Source of the DNA: Micromonospora sp. NBRC 110009
Lineage (GTDB): Bacteria > Actinomycetota > Actinomycetes > Mycobacteriales > Micromonosporaceae
Assembly (NCBI RefSeq): GCF_030518795.1
Contig: NZ_CP130427.1
Span: 4,092,001-4,156,000 of the forward strand
Length of the DNA stretch: 64,000 bases
Direction: 5' to 3'
Position 1 is the first letter of the stretch. Each line of letters begins with the position of its first letter. Positions 16,223 to 24,439 of this stretch are shown here, piece by piece. The notes beneath the pieces were generated by a model, which worked only from the letters and a program-made list of their open reading frames with translations, had not been told where the DNA came from and ran no database searches. Position numbers and translations under genes: made by a program.

Positions 16223-18013
16223 CTACTGGCGGTGGTCGACGAGATCGATCAGCTGCTCGACCACGGCGTCCGGCTCGACCGCCCGGTCGAAGACCGCCAC
16301 CAGCAGCGTTTCCAGGTCGGGATAGCCCAGCTCCTCGGAGAGGCGCAGCAGCGGCAGGTCGCTGGCCAGCCCCCGGTTGTGCTTGCGCAGCGTCAGGCCG
16401 ATGGTCGCCCGGCCGAGGCGTACCTTGTCGGCGATCGAGATGCCCGGCTCGGTGTGCTCGGCGAACCATCGGTTGATCTGCATCTGGGCGTGTGGCGACT
16501 TGACGAAGCCGAGCCATTCCCGGCGGGGCCCGCGCGGGGCCACGTCGGCCTCGAAGCCGCTCTCCGCGTCGCTCTCGGTGAAGATCTCCACCACGTCGCC
16601 CTCGTCCAGTTCGGAGGAGAGCGGGGCCAGCCGGCCGTTGATCCGCGCGGCGAGGCAGTGGTCGCCCCGCTCGCGGCCCAGCTCGTAGGCGAGGTCGACC
16701 GGGGTCGCGCCGGCCGGCAGGACGATCTGCCGCCCGTCGGCGACCACCTGGATCTGCGCCTCCGCCAGGTCGCAGCGCAGCGACTCCATGAACTGGGTCG
16801 GGTCGACGGCCTCGTGTTCCCAGTCGAGCACCCGGCGCAGCCAGGCCAGCTCGTCCGCCCGGTCGGCGGCGCGCCCGGCGGCCCGGGGGAAGCGGTAGTG
16901 GGCGGCGACGCCGTACTCGGCGGAGCTGTGCATCTCCGCGGTGCGGATCAGCACCTCCACCGTGCGGTCCTGGGGGCCGCAGACGCTGGTGTGCAGGGAG
17001 CGGTAGAGGTTGTTCTTCGGGGAGGCGATGAAGTCCTTGAACCGGCCCGGCACCGGCCGCCAGAGCCCGTGCACCGCGCCGAGCGCCGCGTAGCAGTCGG
17101 TGGGCGGCCCGTCCACCACGATCGCGATGCGGGGCAGGTCGAACGGCGCGGTGTGCCCGCCCGCCACGGTGTCCTTCCAGATCGAGTAGAGGTGCCGGGG
17201 GCGGGGGGAGACCTCCGCGTCGACCCGGTTGCGGCGGAGCGCCACCCTGGTCTTCGCCACCACCGCGTCGAGGTACGCGTCCCAGCCCGGCCGGTCGTGC
17301 ACGTGCCGGGCGATCCGGGCGTGCTCCTCGGGCTGCAGGTGCAGCAGCACCACGTCGTCCAGTTCGCGTTTGAGCGTCTGGATGCCCAGCCGGTCGCAGA
17401 GCGGGACGAGCACCTCCTGGGTCTTGCGGGCGATGCGTTCCCGGGAGGCCGCGGAGCGTACGCCGAGGGTGCGCATGTTGTGCAGCCGGTCGGCCAGCTT
17501 GATGATGAGCACCCGGACGTCCTTGCCGGCCGCGACGATCATCTTGCGGATCGTCTCCGCCTCGGCGGCCTTGCCGTAGAACGCCTTGTCGAACTTGGTC
17601 ACCCCGTCGACCAGGTGGGCCACCTCGCGGCCGAAGTCCTCCTGGAGCGCCTGGAGGGTGTAGCGGGTGTCCTCCACGGTGTCGTGCAGCAGCGCGGCGA
17701 CCAGGGTCATGGTGTCCATGCCGAGGTTCGCGCAGATCTGGGCGACGGCCAGCGGGTGGGTGATGTAGGGCTCGCCGCTCTTGCGGAACTGCCCGCGGTG
17801 CATGTTCTCGGCGATGGTGTAGGCCCGCCGGAGCACCGAGGCGTCGGCGTTGGTGTGGATGCCCCGGTGGGCGCGGACCAGCGCGGTCACCGGGTCGTTG
17901 TCGGTGGTGGGCCAGGTGAGCAGGGAGCGCAGCCGGCGGGTCAGCGGCAGGTCGCCGGGCTGGGTCGGAAGGGCGCCGCCCAGGGCGGCGCCGTGTCCGG
18001 CGTCGACGTCCAC
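16223..18013 (-). CDS. RelA/SpoT homologue, short form without ACT domain
   Basis: This 596-residue protein has an HD hydrolase domain (THPLAVAQICANL, ALLHDTVEDT, LADRLHNMRTL), a synthetase domain (RPRHLYSIWKD, TDCYAALGAVHGLW, PGRFKDFIASPKNNLYRSLHT, VEVLIRTAEMHSSAEYG) and a TGS-like segment. The ACT/regulatory C-terminus of the main Rel enzyme is missing, since most family members exceed 700 residues. The segment between SIWKD and FDLPRI is shorter than usual, and the usual VQIRT glutamine is leucine. It resembles the second RSH (RshA type) of Streptomyces. I use the GTG at 18013, which has GAGGAGG 7 bases upstream; the GTG at 18022 directly abuts that site. Whether it makes or only degrades (p)ppGpp is open. 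Confidence 0.88.
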   Translation of the reverse strand: MDVDAGHGAALGGALPTQPGDLPLTRRLRSLLTWPTTDNDPVTALVRAHRGIHTNADASVLRRAYTIAENMHRGQFRKSGEPYITHPLAVAQICANLGMDTMTLVAALLHDTVEDTRYTLQALQEDFGREVAHLVDGVTKFDKAFYGKAAEAETIRKMIVAAGKDVRVLIIKLADRLHNMRTLGVRSAASRERIARKTQEVLVPLCDRLGIQTLKRELDDVVLLHLQPEEHARIARHVHDRPGWDAYLDAVVAKTRVALRRNRVDAEVSPRPRHLYSIWKDTVAGGHTAPFDLPRIAIVVDGPPTDCYAALGAVHGLWRPVPGRFKDFIASPKNNLYRSLHTSVCGPQDRTVEVLIRTAEMHSSAEYGVAAHYRFPRAAGRAADRADELAWLRRVLDWEHEAVDPTQFMESLRCDLAEAQIQVVADGRQIVLPAGATPVDLAYELGRERGDHCLAARINGRLAPLSSELDEGDVVEIFTESDAESGFEADVAPRGPRREWLGFVKSPHAQMQINRWFAEHTEPGISIADKVRLGRATIGLTLRKHNRGLASDLPLLRLSEELGYPDLETLLVAVFDRAVEPDAVVEQLIDLVDHRQ

Positions 18014-18140
18014 CTGGGACACCTCCTCACCCCGGCCCCGGGTCGCCGTGACCGGCGACCGGGAGCAGGCCCGCGAAACGGGCAGGACTGCACTTCTCTA
18101 ACAGCCTAAGCGAGTTGACGTCGTCCGATCGGACACTTGG

Positions 18141-19898
18141 TCATGGGCGTTCGGTCGAGAGTTGGTGGGATCCCCCATTTTCCGCCTTGGTCAGTAGGGC
18201 ACGGAACCGCGCCGCGCCGGTGATCGGGGAGGCCCAGCCGGAGGAGATCTCCACCAGCCGGGTCTCCGGTCGCTCCAACCAGGACAGGATGCGCTCGGTC
18301 TCCTCGGCCGAGGCGGCCGGCACCGGGCCGGGCCCGGACAGCACCGTCTCGGCGGTGGCCCGGATCACGTCGATGGTCGGTCGCGGGTGGACCCCCGGCG
18401 GCGAGACCCCGGCGCCGGCCAGCCGGCCGTACCGGACCAGGGCCAGCTCCCAGCCGCCCCGGGCGGCCGGGCGGGCGGCGGCCAGCTCGGCGATCCCGGT
18501 CAGCGCGGCCAGCCGCTGCATCCGCACCGCCGCGCGCAGCACCGCGGCCAGCCGGGTACGGACCACCGCGGCCTCCTCGTAGCGCTGGGCGTGGGAGAGC
18601 ACCTCGATCCGGGCGAGCAGGGCGTCCACCACCACCTGCGGGTCACTGGTGGTGGCGGTGCGGAACGGGGTGGCGGCGCGGTGGTCGTACTCCTCCGGGG
18701 TGATCCGGTGCTCGCAGGGCGCCGGGCAGCGGCCCAGCTCGGCCAGCGCGCAGGCCGGCATGGTGGTGCGCCGGGAGAGCCGGTGCGTGCACTGGCGCAG
18801 CGGCACCGCGTCGTGGAAGCCGGCGGCGGCCAGCTCGGCGGCCTGTTTGGAGCGGAACGGGCCGAGGTAGGCGGTGTCGGCGGCGCCGAGGTCGCGCACG
18901 ATCGACAGCCGGGGGTACGCCTCGTCGGTCAGCTTCAGCCAGACCTGCCGTTCCGGATATTTCGAGCGCCGGTTGTACGGCGGCGCGTGCGCGGCGATCA
19001 GCCGCAGCTCCCGGACCTCCGCCTCCAGCGAGTGGGCGCACTCCACCGCCTGGACCCGCTCGGCGGCGGCCAGCATCTCCGAGATCCGGGCCCGCTTCTC
19101 GCCGGCGGTGAAGTAGCTGCGCACCCGGGTGGCGATGTCGCCGGAGGTGCCGATGTAGAGCGGCCGGTCGTCGGCGGCCCGGAAGATGTAGACCCCGGGC
19201 ACCTTCGGCAGCCCCTCGGCGAGGTGGCGCTTGCGGCGCTGGGTGGGGGTGACCGCCTTGGCGAACTCGATCGCCTCGCCGACGGTGTCCACCCGGTGCC
19301 CGCCGAGCCGCCCGATCAGCCCGTGCAGCACGTCGACGGTGGCCTTCGCGTCGTCCAGCGCCCGGTGCGTCGGCTGGGTGGCGGTGCGGAAGTAGGCGGC
19401 CAGGGTGCCCAGCTTGCGGTTGGGCACCTCGTCGCGGGTGAGCACCCGGCGGGCCAGCGCCGCGGTGTCCAGCACCCGCGGGTTGGGCCAGCGGTAGCCG
19501 TGCTTCGCGCAGGCGGCCTTGAGGAAACCCACGTCGTAGGGGGCGTTGTGGGCGACCAGCACGGCGTCGGTGAGGAACTCCAGGAAGCTCGGCAGCACCT
19601 GCTCGATCGGCGGGGCGGGGAGCAGCATGGCCTGGGTGATGCCGGTCAGCACGGTGATGAACGGCGGGATCGGCACCCCCGGGTTGACCAGGGTGGCGAG
19701 CACGCCCAGCTCCTCGCCGCCGCGCACCTTCACCGCGCCGATCTCGGTGATGCCGCCGCCGTCCGGCGCGCCGCCGGTGGTCTCCAGGTCGACCACCACG
19801 AAGGTGGTCGCGTAGAGCGGCAGCGCGGGGTCGACCCCGCTGCCCGCCGCCCGGTCCAGGCCGGCCAGCGACTCCTGGACGTACTCCGCTCGGGTCAC
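18141..19898 (-). CDS. DEDD exonuclease fused to GIY-YIG/UvrC-like domain
   Basis: This 585-residue protein combines an N-terminal DnaQ-like 3'-5' exonuclease with a GIY-YIG endonuclease module as in UvrC. Exonuclease motifs are VVVDLETTGG, AHNAPYDVGFL and HRALDDAKATVDVL. The second half has GVYIFRAADDRPLYIGTSGD (GIY-YIG) and the UvrC-like CALAELGRCPAPC. This matches the M. tuberculosis Rv2191 type (from memory); a DNA repair role is presumed. The GTG at 19898 has TAGCGT exactly 7 bases upstream, supporting a leaderless start; a GTG at 19928 is the alternative. It is divergent from the NYN gene. Confidence 0.88.
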   Translation of the reverse strand: MTRAEYVQESLAGLDRAAGSGVDPALPLYATTFVVVDLETTGGAPDGGGITEIGAVKVRGGEELGVLATLVNPGVPIPPFITVLTGITQAMLLPAPPIEQVLPSFLEFLTDAVLVAHNAPYDVGFLKAACAKHGYRWPNPRVLDTAALARRVLTRDEVPNRKLGTLAAYFRTATQPTHRALDDAKATVDVLHGLIGRLGGHRVDTVGEAIEFAKAVTPTQRRKRHLAEGLPKVPGVYIFRAADDRPLYIGTSGDIATRVRSYFTAGEKRARISEMLAAAERVQAVECAHSLEAEVRELRLIAAHAPPYNRRSKYPERQVWLKLTDEAYPRLSIVRDLGAADTAYLGPFRSKQAAELAAAGFHDAVPLRQCTHRLSRRTTMPACALAELGRCPAPCEHRITPEEYDHRAATPFRTATTSDPQVVVDALLARIEVLSHAQRYEEAAVVRTRLAAVLRAAVRMQRLAALTGIAELAAARPAARGGWELALVRYGRLAGAGVSPPGVHPRPTIDVIRATAETVLSGPGPVPAASAEETERILSWLERPETRLVEISSGWASPITGAARFRALLTKAENGGSHQLSTERP

Positions 19899-19963
19899 CC
19901 GCGGCACGCTAGCGGCCGGGTCCGACACTCCCGTCCCACCGGCCCCATCCGTCACCACCCGGG

Positions 19964-19969
19964 TAGGAT
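19964..19969 (+). promoter_or_regulatory. Candidate -10 element for the NYN gene
   Basis: TAGGAT matches TANNNT and would start transcription near 19976, about 50 bases before the ATG at 20026. Confidence 0.4.
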
Positions 19970-20025
19970 GAGAGATCGGCTCACTCACCGGGCGGTGGGC
20001 CCGTTCGGGGTGGGAGACTTGCCAC

Positions 20026-21483
20026 ATGCCCCTCACCGAGCCGCACGACGACCGCTTCTCCGCGGAGGAGCCGGTGCTCGGTGCGCACGACGCCGGTGAG
20101 GCCCCGCAGGCCCGGGAGCCGGACATCGCCCCCGACGCCGGCGCGGACGCCGAGGCCGCCGGTTCGGCCGCGCCCGAGCCGGAGCCCACCCTGCCCGAGC
20201 CGGTCCGGCAGCGGATCGTGGCGCTGACCGCCGCCGTGCTGCCCGGCCTGCCCGCCGACGAGGTGCCCGTCCCGCTGCGCCGGGTGGCCAAGTTCGCCCC
20301 CAACCGCCGCGCCCGGCTCGGCGCGCCGGCCATCGCCGCCCAGCTCACCGCCGACCCGCTGTTCCGGCAGCGGGTCACCGCCCGGGTGCTCGCCGACGCC
20401 GGTGACCTGGGTGCGGCCGTCGTCGAGGGGACCGCCCCGGCCGCCGCCGACCCGGTCGAGGTGGCCGCCCTGGCCTACCTGGCCCGGCCGCGCGGCTGGC
20501 GGGAGCTGATCGAGGCCAGCGGCGCGGCGGTGCGCGCCGAGGCGGACAGCGCCGTGGTGGCCGAGCTGGTCCGGGAGGCCGAGCAGCGGGCCACCCGCGC
20601 CGAACACGACCGCGCGGTGGCCCGGGTCGAGGCGGAGAAGCTCCGCGATGAGCTGGCCCGGGTCCGGGAGGAGCTGGGGCAGCTGCGCGAGGAGGCCCGG
20701 CAGCTCACCCGTACCTTCCGGGAGACCCAGGCCCGGGAGCGCAAGGCCACCGAGCTGCTCGCCACCGAGCGGGGCCGGGCCGCCCGGGCGGCGGCCGACG
20801 CGGACGCCGAGCTGCGCCGGGCGCGGGCCCGGCTGGCCGAGGCGGAGGCCGCGGCCGGGGTGGCCCGGGCCAGCGCCAAGGAGGCCCGGTCGGTCGACGA
20901 CGCCCGGCTGTGGCTGCTGCTGGAGACCATCGGGCAGGCCGCCGTCGGGCTGCGCCGCGAACTGGCCCTCGACCCGGTCGACCGGCTGCCGGCCGACTTC
21001 GTCGCCGACGCGTTCGCCGACCAGTCGACCACCACCCGGGCCGGCGCGGCCGCCCGCGCCCGGGACACCGACGATCCGGCCCGGCTGGACCAGCTCCTCG
21101 CGTTGCCGAAGGCCCACCTCGTGGTCGACGGCTACAACGTCACCAAGCGGGGCTTCGGCGAGATGTCCCTGGAGCAGCAGCGCAAGCGGCTGATCAGCGG
21201 GCTGGGCGGGATCGCCGCGCAGACCGGGGACGAGGTCACCGTGGTCTTCGACGGCGCCGAGCGGATCCACGGGCTGCCGCCCGCGCCGCGCGGCGTACGG
21301 GTGCTCTTCTCCCGCAAGGGGGAGACCGCCGACGAGCTGATCCGCCGGCTGGTCCGGGCCGAGCCGGCGGGCCGCCCGGTCGTCGTGGTCTCCTCCGACC
21401 GCGAGGTCGCCGACGGGGTACGCCGGCACGGTGCGTACCCGCTGGGCGCGGACTCACTGCTGCGCCGGCTCGCCCGCTCCTGA
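20026..21483 (+). CDS. NYN (PIN-like) domain protein with long coiled coil
   Basis: This 485-residue protein has an acidic Ala/Pro-rich N-terminus, a helical domain (about 55-165), a long heptad-type coiled coil (about 175-300, rich in Glu/Arg/Leu/Ala) and a C-terminal NYN domain of the YacP type starting LVVDGYNVTKRG (about 366). Further acidic residues follow in VVFDGAE and VVSSDREV. NYN/YacP proteins are predicted metal-dependent ribonucleases acting on RNA, for example mRNA decay or rRNA processing. The ATG has GGGAGA about 8 bases upstream. Actinobacterial homologues share the coiled coil, which probably drives oligomerisation. The target RNA is unknown. Confidence 0.88.
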   Translation: MPLTEPHDDRFSAEEPVLGAHDAGEAPQAREPDIAPDAGADAEAAGSAAPEPEPTLPEPVRQRIVALTAAVLPGLPADEVPVPLRRVAKFAPNRRARLGAPAIAAQLTADPLFRQRVTARVLADAGDLGAAVVEGTAPAAADPVEVAALAYLARPRGWRELIEASGAAVRAEADSAVVAELVREAEQRATRAEHDRAVARVEAEKLRDELARVREELGQLREEARQLTRTFRETQARERKATELLATERGRAARAAADADAELRRARARLAEAEAAAGVARASAKEARSVDDARLWLLLETIGQAAVGLRRELALDPVDRLPADFVADAFADQSTTTRAGAAARARDTDDPARLDQLLALPKAHLVVDGYNVTKRGFGEMSLEQQRKRLISGLGGIAAQTGDEVTVVFDGAERIHGLPPAPRGVRVLFSRKGETADELIRRLVRAEPAGRPVVVVSSDREVADGVRRHGAYPLGADSLLRRLARS

Positions 21484-21608
21484 TGATCGGATTCGGGGTG
21501 CCTGCTGCCCCGTTGTCCGGTTCTGTCGTAGGCACCGCTTAGCGTCCTGGTGACCGACGGTGGCCGGATGTCTCCCTTCCGCCACCGGCGACGCGTCAGG
21601 AGGCGTTG

Positions 21609-21827
21609 ATGCTCATCGACTGCGACACCTGCGGGATCCGCGGCGCCGGCTGCTCCGGCTGCCTGGTGACCGCGCTGCTCGACCCCGGGGCCCCGGCGGC
21701 CGACCTCGGCCCCGCCGAGCACCGGGCGATCGAGGTGTTCGCCCGCGCCGGCTTCGAGGTGGCGGTGCTGCCCGCCCCGCCCGGCCGCCACGCCCGCCGG
21801 CCGGGCCGCCGCCGGCACGTCGCCTGA
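21609..21827 (+). CDS. Conserved small cysteine-rich protein
   Basis: This 72-residue protein starts MLIDCDTCGIRGAGCSGCLV, with CxxC and a second Cx2C pair packed into the first 20 residues. A helix (GPAEHRAIEVFARAGFEV) and a basic tail follow. I recall similar small proteins beside NYN genes across actinobacteria, without a function. AGGAGG lies about 5 bases before ATG 21609, and a TTG directly before it is less likely. The cysteine cluster would suit zinc or Fe-S binding. It is co-directional with the NYN gene (126-base gap). Confidence 0.75.
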   Translation: MLIDCDTCGIRGAGCSGCLVTALLDPGAPAADLGPAEHRAIEVFARAGFEVAVLPAPPGRHARRPGRRRHVA

Positions 21828-21969
21828 CCGCCCGCCCGGGCCGACCGGCCGCCGCGGGCGCGCCCCGTCGCGCCGAGGTCGCGGCCTCCCGCGCAGCTGG
21901 CGTCACCGGGTCGGCGGTCCGGACCGGATCCGGGGCGCCGGGCCCGCGCCGCGCGGCCACGCCGGGCCT

Positions 21970-21975
21970 TAGGAT
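21970..21975 (+). promoter_or_regulatory. Candidate -10 element for leader ORF and M48 protease
   Basis: TAGGAT matches TANNNT. It predicts a transcript starting near 21982 that would carry the leader ORF at 22001 and its ribosome site. Confidence 0.45.
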
Positions 21976-22000
21976 GGGCGCTCACGGCGGGAGGAGCGGC

Positions 22001-22039
22001 ATGAAACGGGCACGACGCGACGGCGGGGTGGGGCGGTGA
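22001..22039 (+). CDS. Candidate 12-residue leader peptide
   Basis: ATG at 22001 with GGAGGAG at 21990-21996 opens a 12-codon frame encoding MKRARRDGGVGR. Its TGA overlaps the GTG of the M48 protease gene (GTGA, 22036-22039). The ribosome site here is much better than any seen directly before the protease GTG. The most natural reading is that ribosomes load at the leader and re-initiate at the protease start. The peptide is too short for comparison, and the site could instead be fortuitous. There are no runs of one amino acid as in biosynthetic attenuators; four of the first seven residues are basic. Confidence 0.5.
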   Translation: MKRARRDGGVGR

Positions 22040-23295
22040 GCCCGCGTGGCTGGGCCGTGCTGGCCCTGGCCGGGCTGGTCGTCGCGCTGGCCGTCGCCGG
22101 CGCGCTGCTGATCCCATGGCACCGGCCACCGGCACCCCGCGCCGACCAGGTGGCCGCGCTGCGCTCCCTCCCGGTCGAGCAGGTGGCCCGGGGTCGCGCC
22201 TTCCACGGGGCGCTGCGCCCGGCCGCGTGGTCCGCCCTCGCCGTCGGCCTGGTGGTGGCGCTCCTGCTCGGGCTCACCCCGCTCGGCGGCCGCCTGGTGG
22301 CGGCGGCCGGCCGCCCCTTCGGCGACCACTGGATCGCCCAGGCGGTGCTCGGCGGGCTGGCCGTGATGCTCCTCGCCGACCTGCTCACCCTGCCCTTCGC
22401 CGCCTGGCGGCAGACCGTGCTCACCCGCTACGGGCTGAGCACCCAGGGCTGGGGCGGCTGGGCGGTGGACCTGCTCAAGTCGTACGCGGTCAGCGCCGTC
22501 ATCGGCGCGCTCGTGCTGCTCGGCTTCTACTCGGTGGTCCGGCTCGCCCCGCGCTGGTGGTGGGCGTTCGGCGCGGCCGGGGCCGCCGCGCTGGTGGTGC
22601 TGCTGTCGTTCGTGCTGCCGGTGCTGGTGGAGCCGGTGTTCAACCGGTTCACCCCGATGGAGCCCGGCCCGCTGCGGACCGAGCTGATGAGCCTGGCCGC
22701 CCGGGACGGGGTGCCGGTCCGCGACGTGCTGGTCGCCGACGCCTCCCGGCGCACCCGGGCGGTCAACGCCTACGTCTCCGGGCTCGGGCCGACCCGGCGG
22801 GTGGTCGTCTACGACACCCTGCTGCGCGAGGCGACCCCGGCGGAGGTGACCAGCGTCGTCGCGCACGAGCTGGGGCACGCCCGGGACCGGGACGTGTGGA
22901 CCGGCACCCTCGTCGGGGCGCTCGGTGCCGCCGCCGCCGTGGTGGCGCTCTACCTGATCGGCTCCTGGGCCCCGCTGCTGCGGCTGGCCGGGGTCGACAC
23001 GATCGCCCAACCACGGGCGTTCCCGCTGCTCATCGCGCTGGTCACCGTCGCCGGCCTGGTGGCCACCCCGATGCAGGCCCTGGTCTCGCGCCGGGTGGAG
23101 GCCCGGGCCGACGCGCACGCCCTCGCGCTGACCGGCGACCCGGCCACCTTCGAGGCGATGCAGCGCCGCCTGGCCGGGGTGAACCTGGCCGACCCCGACC
23201 CGCCCCGCTGGGAATACCTCTGGTCGGCGTCCCACCCGTCCACCGTGGAACGGATGGCCGCCGCCCGCGCCTACGCCAGGGAGATCGGCAGATGA
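22036..23295 (+). CDS. M48-family membrane zinc metalloprotease (Ste24/HtpX-like)
   Basis: This 419-residue protein has about six to seven membrane helices and the metalloprotease motif HELGH in SVVAHELGHARDRD, with the third ligand glutamate in the EARADAHAL segment. The arrangement is that of CAAX prenyl protease 1 (Ste24) homologues, which in bacteria act in membrane-protein quality control. There is no signal peptide beyond the first helix. The GTG at 22036 is overlapped by the stop of the short leader ORF. The gene's own stop overlaps the pimB ATG (ATGA), so the two genes are coupled. Confidence 0.9.
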   Translation: MSPRGWAVLALAGLVVALAVAGALLIPWHRPPAPRADQVAALRSLPVEQVARGRAFHGALRPAAWSALAVGLVVALLLGLTPLGGRLVAAAGRPFGDHWIAQAVLGGLAVMLLADLLTLPFAAWRQTVLTRYGLSTQGWGGWAVDLLKSYAVSAVIGALVLLGFYSVVRLAPRWWWAFGAAGAAALVVLLSFVLPVLVEPVFNRFTPMEPGPLRTELMSLAARDGVPVRDVLVADASRRTRAVNAYVSGLGPTRRVVVYDTLLREATPAEVTSVVAHELGHARDRDVWTGTLVGALGAAAAVVALYLIGSWAPLLRLAGVDTIAQPRAFPLLIALVTVAGLVATPMQALVSRRVEARADAHALALTGDPATFEAMQRRLAGVNLADPDPPRWEYLWSASHPSTVERMAAARAYAREIGR

Positions 23296-24416
23296 GCCGC
23301 ACCTTGCTGATCACCAACGACTTCCCGCCCCGCCCCGGCGGCATCCAGTCCTTCGTGCACCACCTCGCCGTCCGTCAGCCCGCCGGCTCCGTGGTGGTAT
23401 ACGCGTCGAGCTGGCGGGGCGCCGCGAAGTTCGACGCGGACCAGCCGTTCGAGGTGATCCGGGAACGCACCAAGGTGCTGCTGCCCACCCCGCTGGTCGC
23501 CCGGCGGGCGGCGAAGCTGGCCCGGGCGTACGACTGCGACACGGTGTGGTTCGGCGCGGCGGCCCCGCTGGGGCTGCTCGCGGCCGGGCTGCGCCGGCGG
23601 GCGGGCATCCGGCGGGCGGTGGCCCTCACCCACGGGCACGAGGTCGGCTGGGCGGCGCTGCCCGGCGCCCGGTCGCTGCTGCGCCGGATCGGCCGGGGCG
23701 TGGACGTCACCACCTACCTGGGCGAGTACACCCGGGTCCGGCTGGCCCGGGTGCTCGACGGGGCGACCGAGTTGCGCCGGCTCGCCCCCGGCGTGGACGT
23801 GGACACCTACCACCCGTCGGTGGACGGCGAGGAGGTCCGGAAGCAGCTGGGGCTGACCGGCCGGCCGGTGGTGGTCTGCGTCTCCCGGCTCGTCCCGCGC
23901 AAGGGGCAGGACATGCTGATCCGCGCGATGCCCGAGATCCGTCGCCGGGTGCCCGACGCCGCGTTGCTGGTGGTGGGCGGCGGGCCCTACCGGGCCACGC
24001 TGGAGAAGCTGGCCTGGCAGACCGGTGTGGAAAGCGACGTGGTCTTCACCGGCTCGGTGCCGTCGGCCGAGCTGCCCGCCCACTACGCGGCCGGCGACGT
24101 CTACGCCATGCCGTGCCGGACCCGCAACCGCGGGCTGGACGTGGAGGGGCTGGGCATCGTCTACCTGGAGGCCAGCGCGACCGGCCTGCCGGTGGTGGCC
24201 GGCGACTCCGGCGGCGCGCCGGACGCCGTCCGGGAGGGGGAGACGGGCTACGTGGTGCGCGGCCGGGACTTGTCCCAGCTCGCCGACCGGGTGGCCACCC
24301 TGCTCGCCGACCGGGACCTGGCCCGCCAGCTCGGTGCGGCCGGCCGCGCCTGGGTGGAGCGGGAGTGGCGCTGGGAGACCCAGGCCGAGCGGATGGGCGC
24401 CCTCCTCGCCGGCTGA
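23292..24416 (+). CDS. pimB: GT4 mannosyltransferase (PimB' type)
   Basis: This 374-residue GT-B glycosyltransferase closely resembles mycobacterial PimB' (Rv2188c): MSRTLLITNDFPPRPGGIQSF, VWFGAAAPLGLLA, THGHEVGW, CVSRLVPRKGQD, VGGGPY, AMPCRTRNRGLDVEGLGIVYLEA. PimB' transfers the second mannose from GDP-mannose onto phosphatidylinositol monomannoside at the inner face of the membrane. The EX7E motif is in the VEGLGIVYLEASATG segment. Micromonospora and relatives make phosphatidylinositol mannosides, which fits. It starts in the ATGA overlap with the M48 gene and ends in a terminator palindrome containing its stop codon. Confidence 0.92.
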   Translation: MSRTLLITNDFPPRPGGIQSFVHHLAVRQPAGSVVVYASSWRGAAKFDADQPFEVIRERTKVLLPTPLVARRAAKLARAYDCDTVWFGAAAPLGLLAAGLRRRAGIRRAVALTHGHEVGWAALPGARSLLRRIGRGVDVTTYLGEYTRVRLARVLDGATELRRLAPGVDVDTYHPSVDGEEVRKQLGLTGRPVVVCVSRLVPRKGQDMLIRAMPEIRRRVPDAALLVVGGGPYRATLEKLAWQTGVESDVVFTGSVPSAELPAHYAAGDVYAMPCRTRNRGLDVEGLGIVYLEASATGLPVVAGDSGGAPDAVREGETGYVVRGRDLSQLADRVATLLADRDLARQLGAAGRAWVEREWRWETQAERMGALLAG

Positions 24417-24439
24417 CCCGGTCCGCGGGTGCGGGTCAG
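24413..24439. terminator. Bidirectional hairpin containing both stop codons
   Basis: CTGACCCG (24413-24420) pairs with CGGGTCAG (24432-24439). The left arm holds the pimB TGA and the right arm holds the complement of the GGDEF-EAL gene TGA. Eight-bp stem, 11-base loop. Confidence 0.6.
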
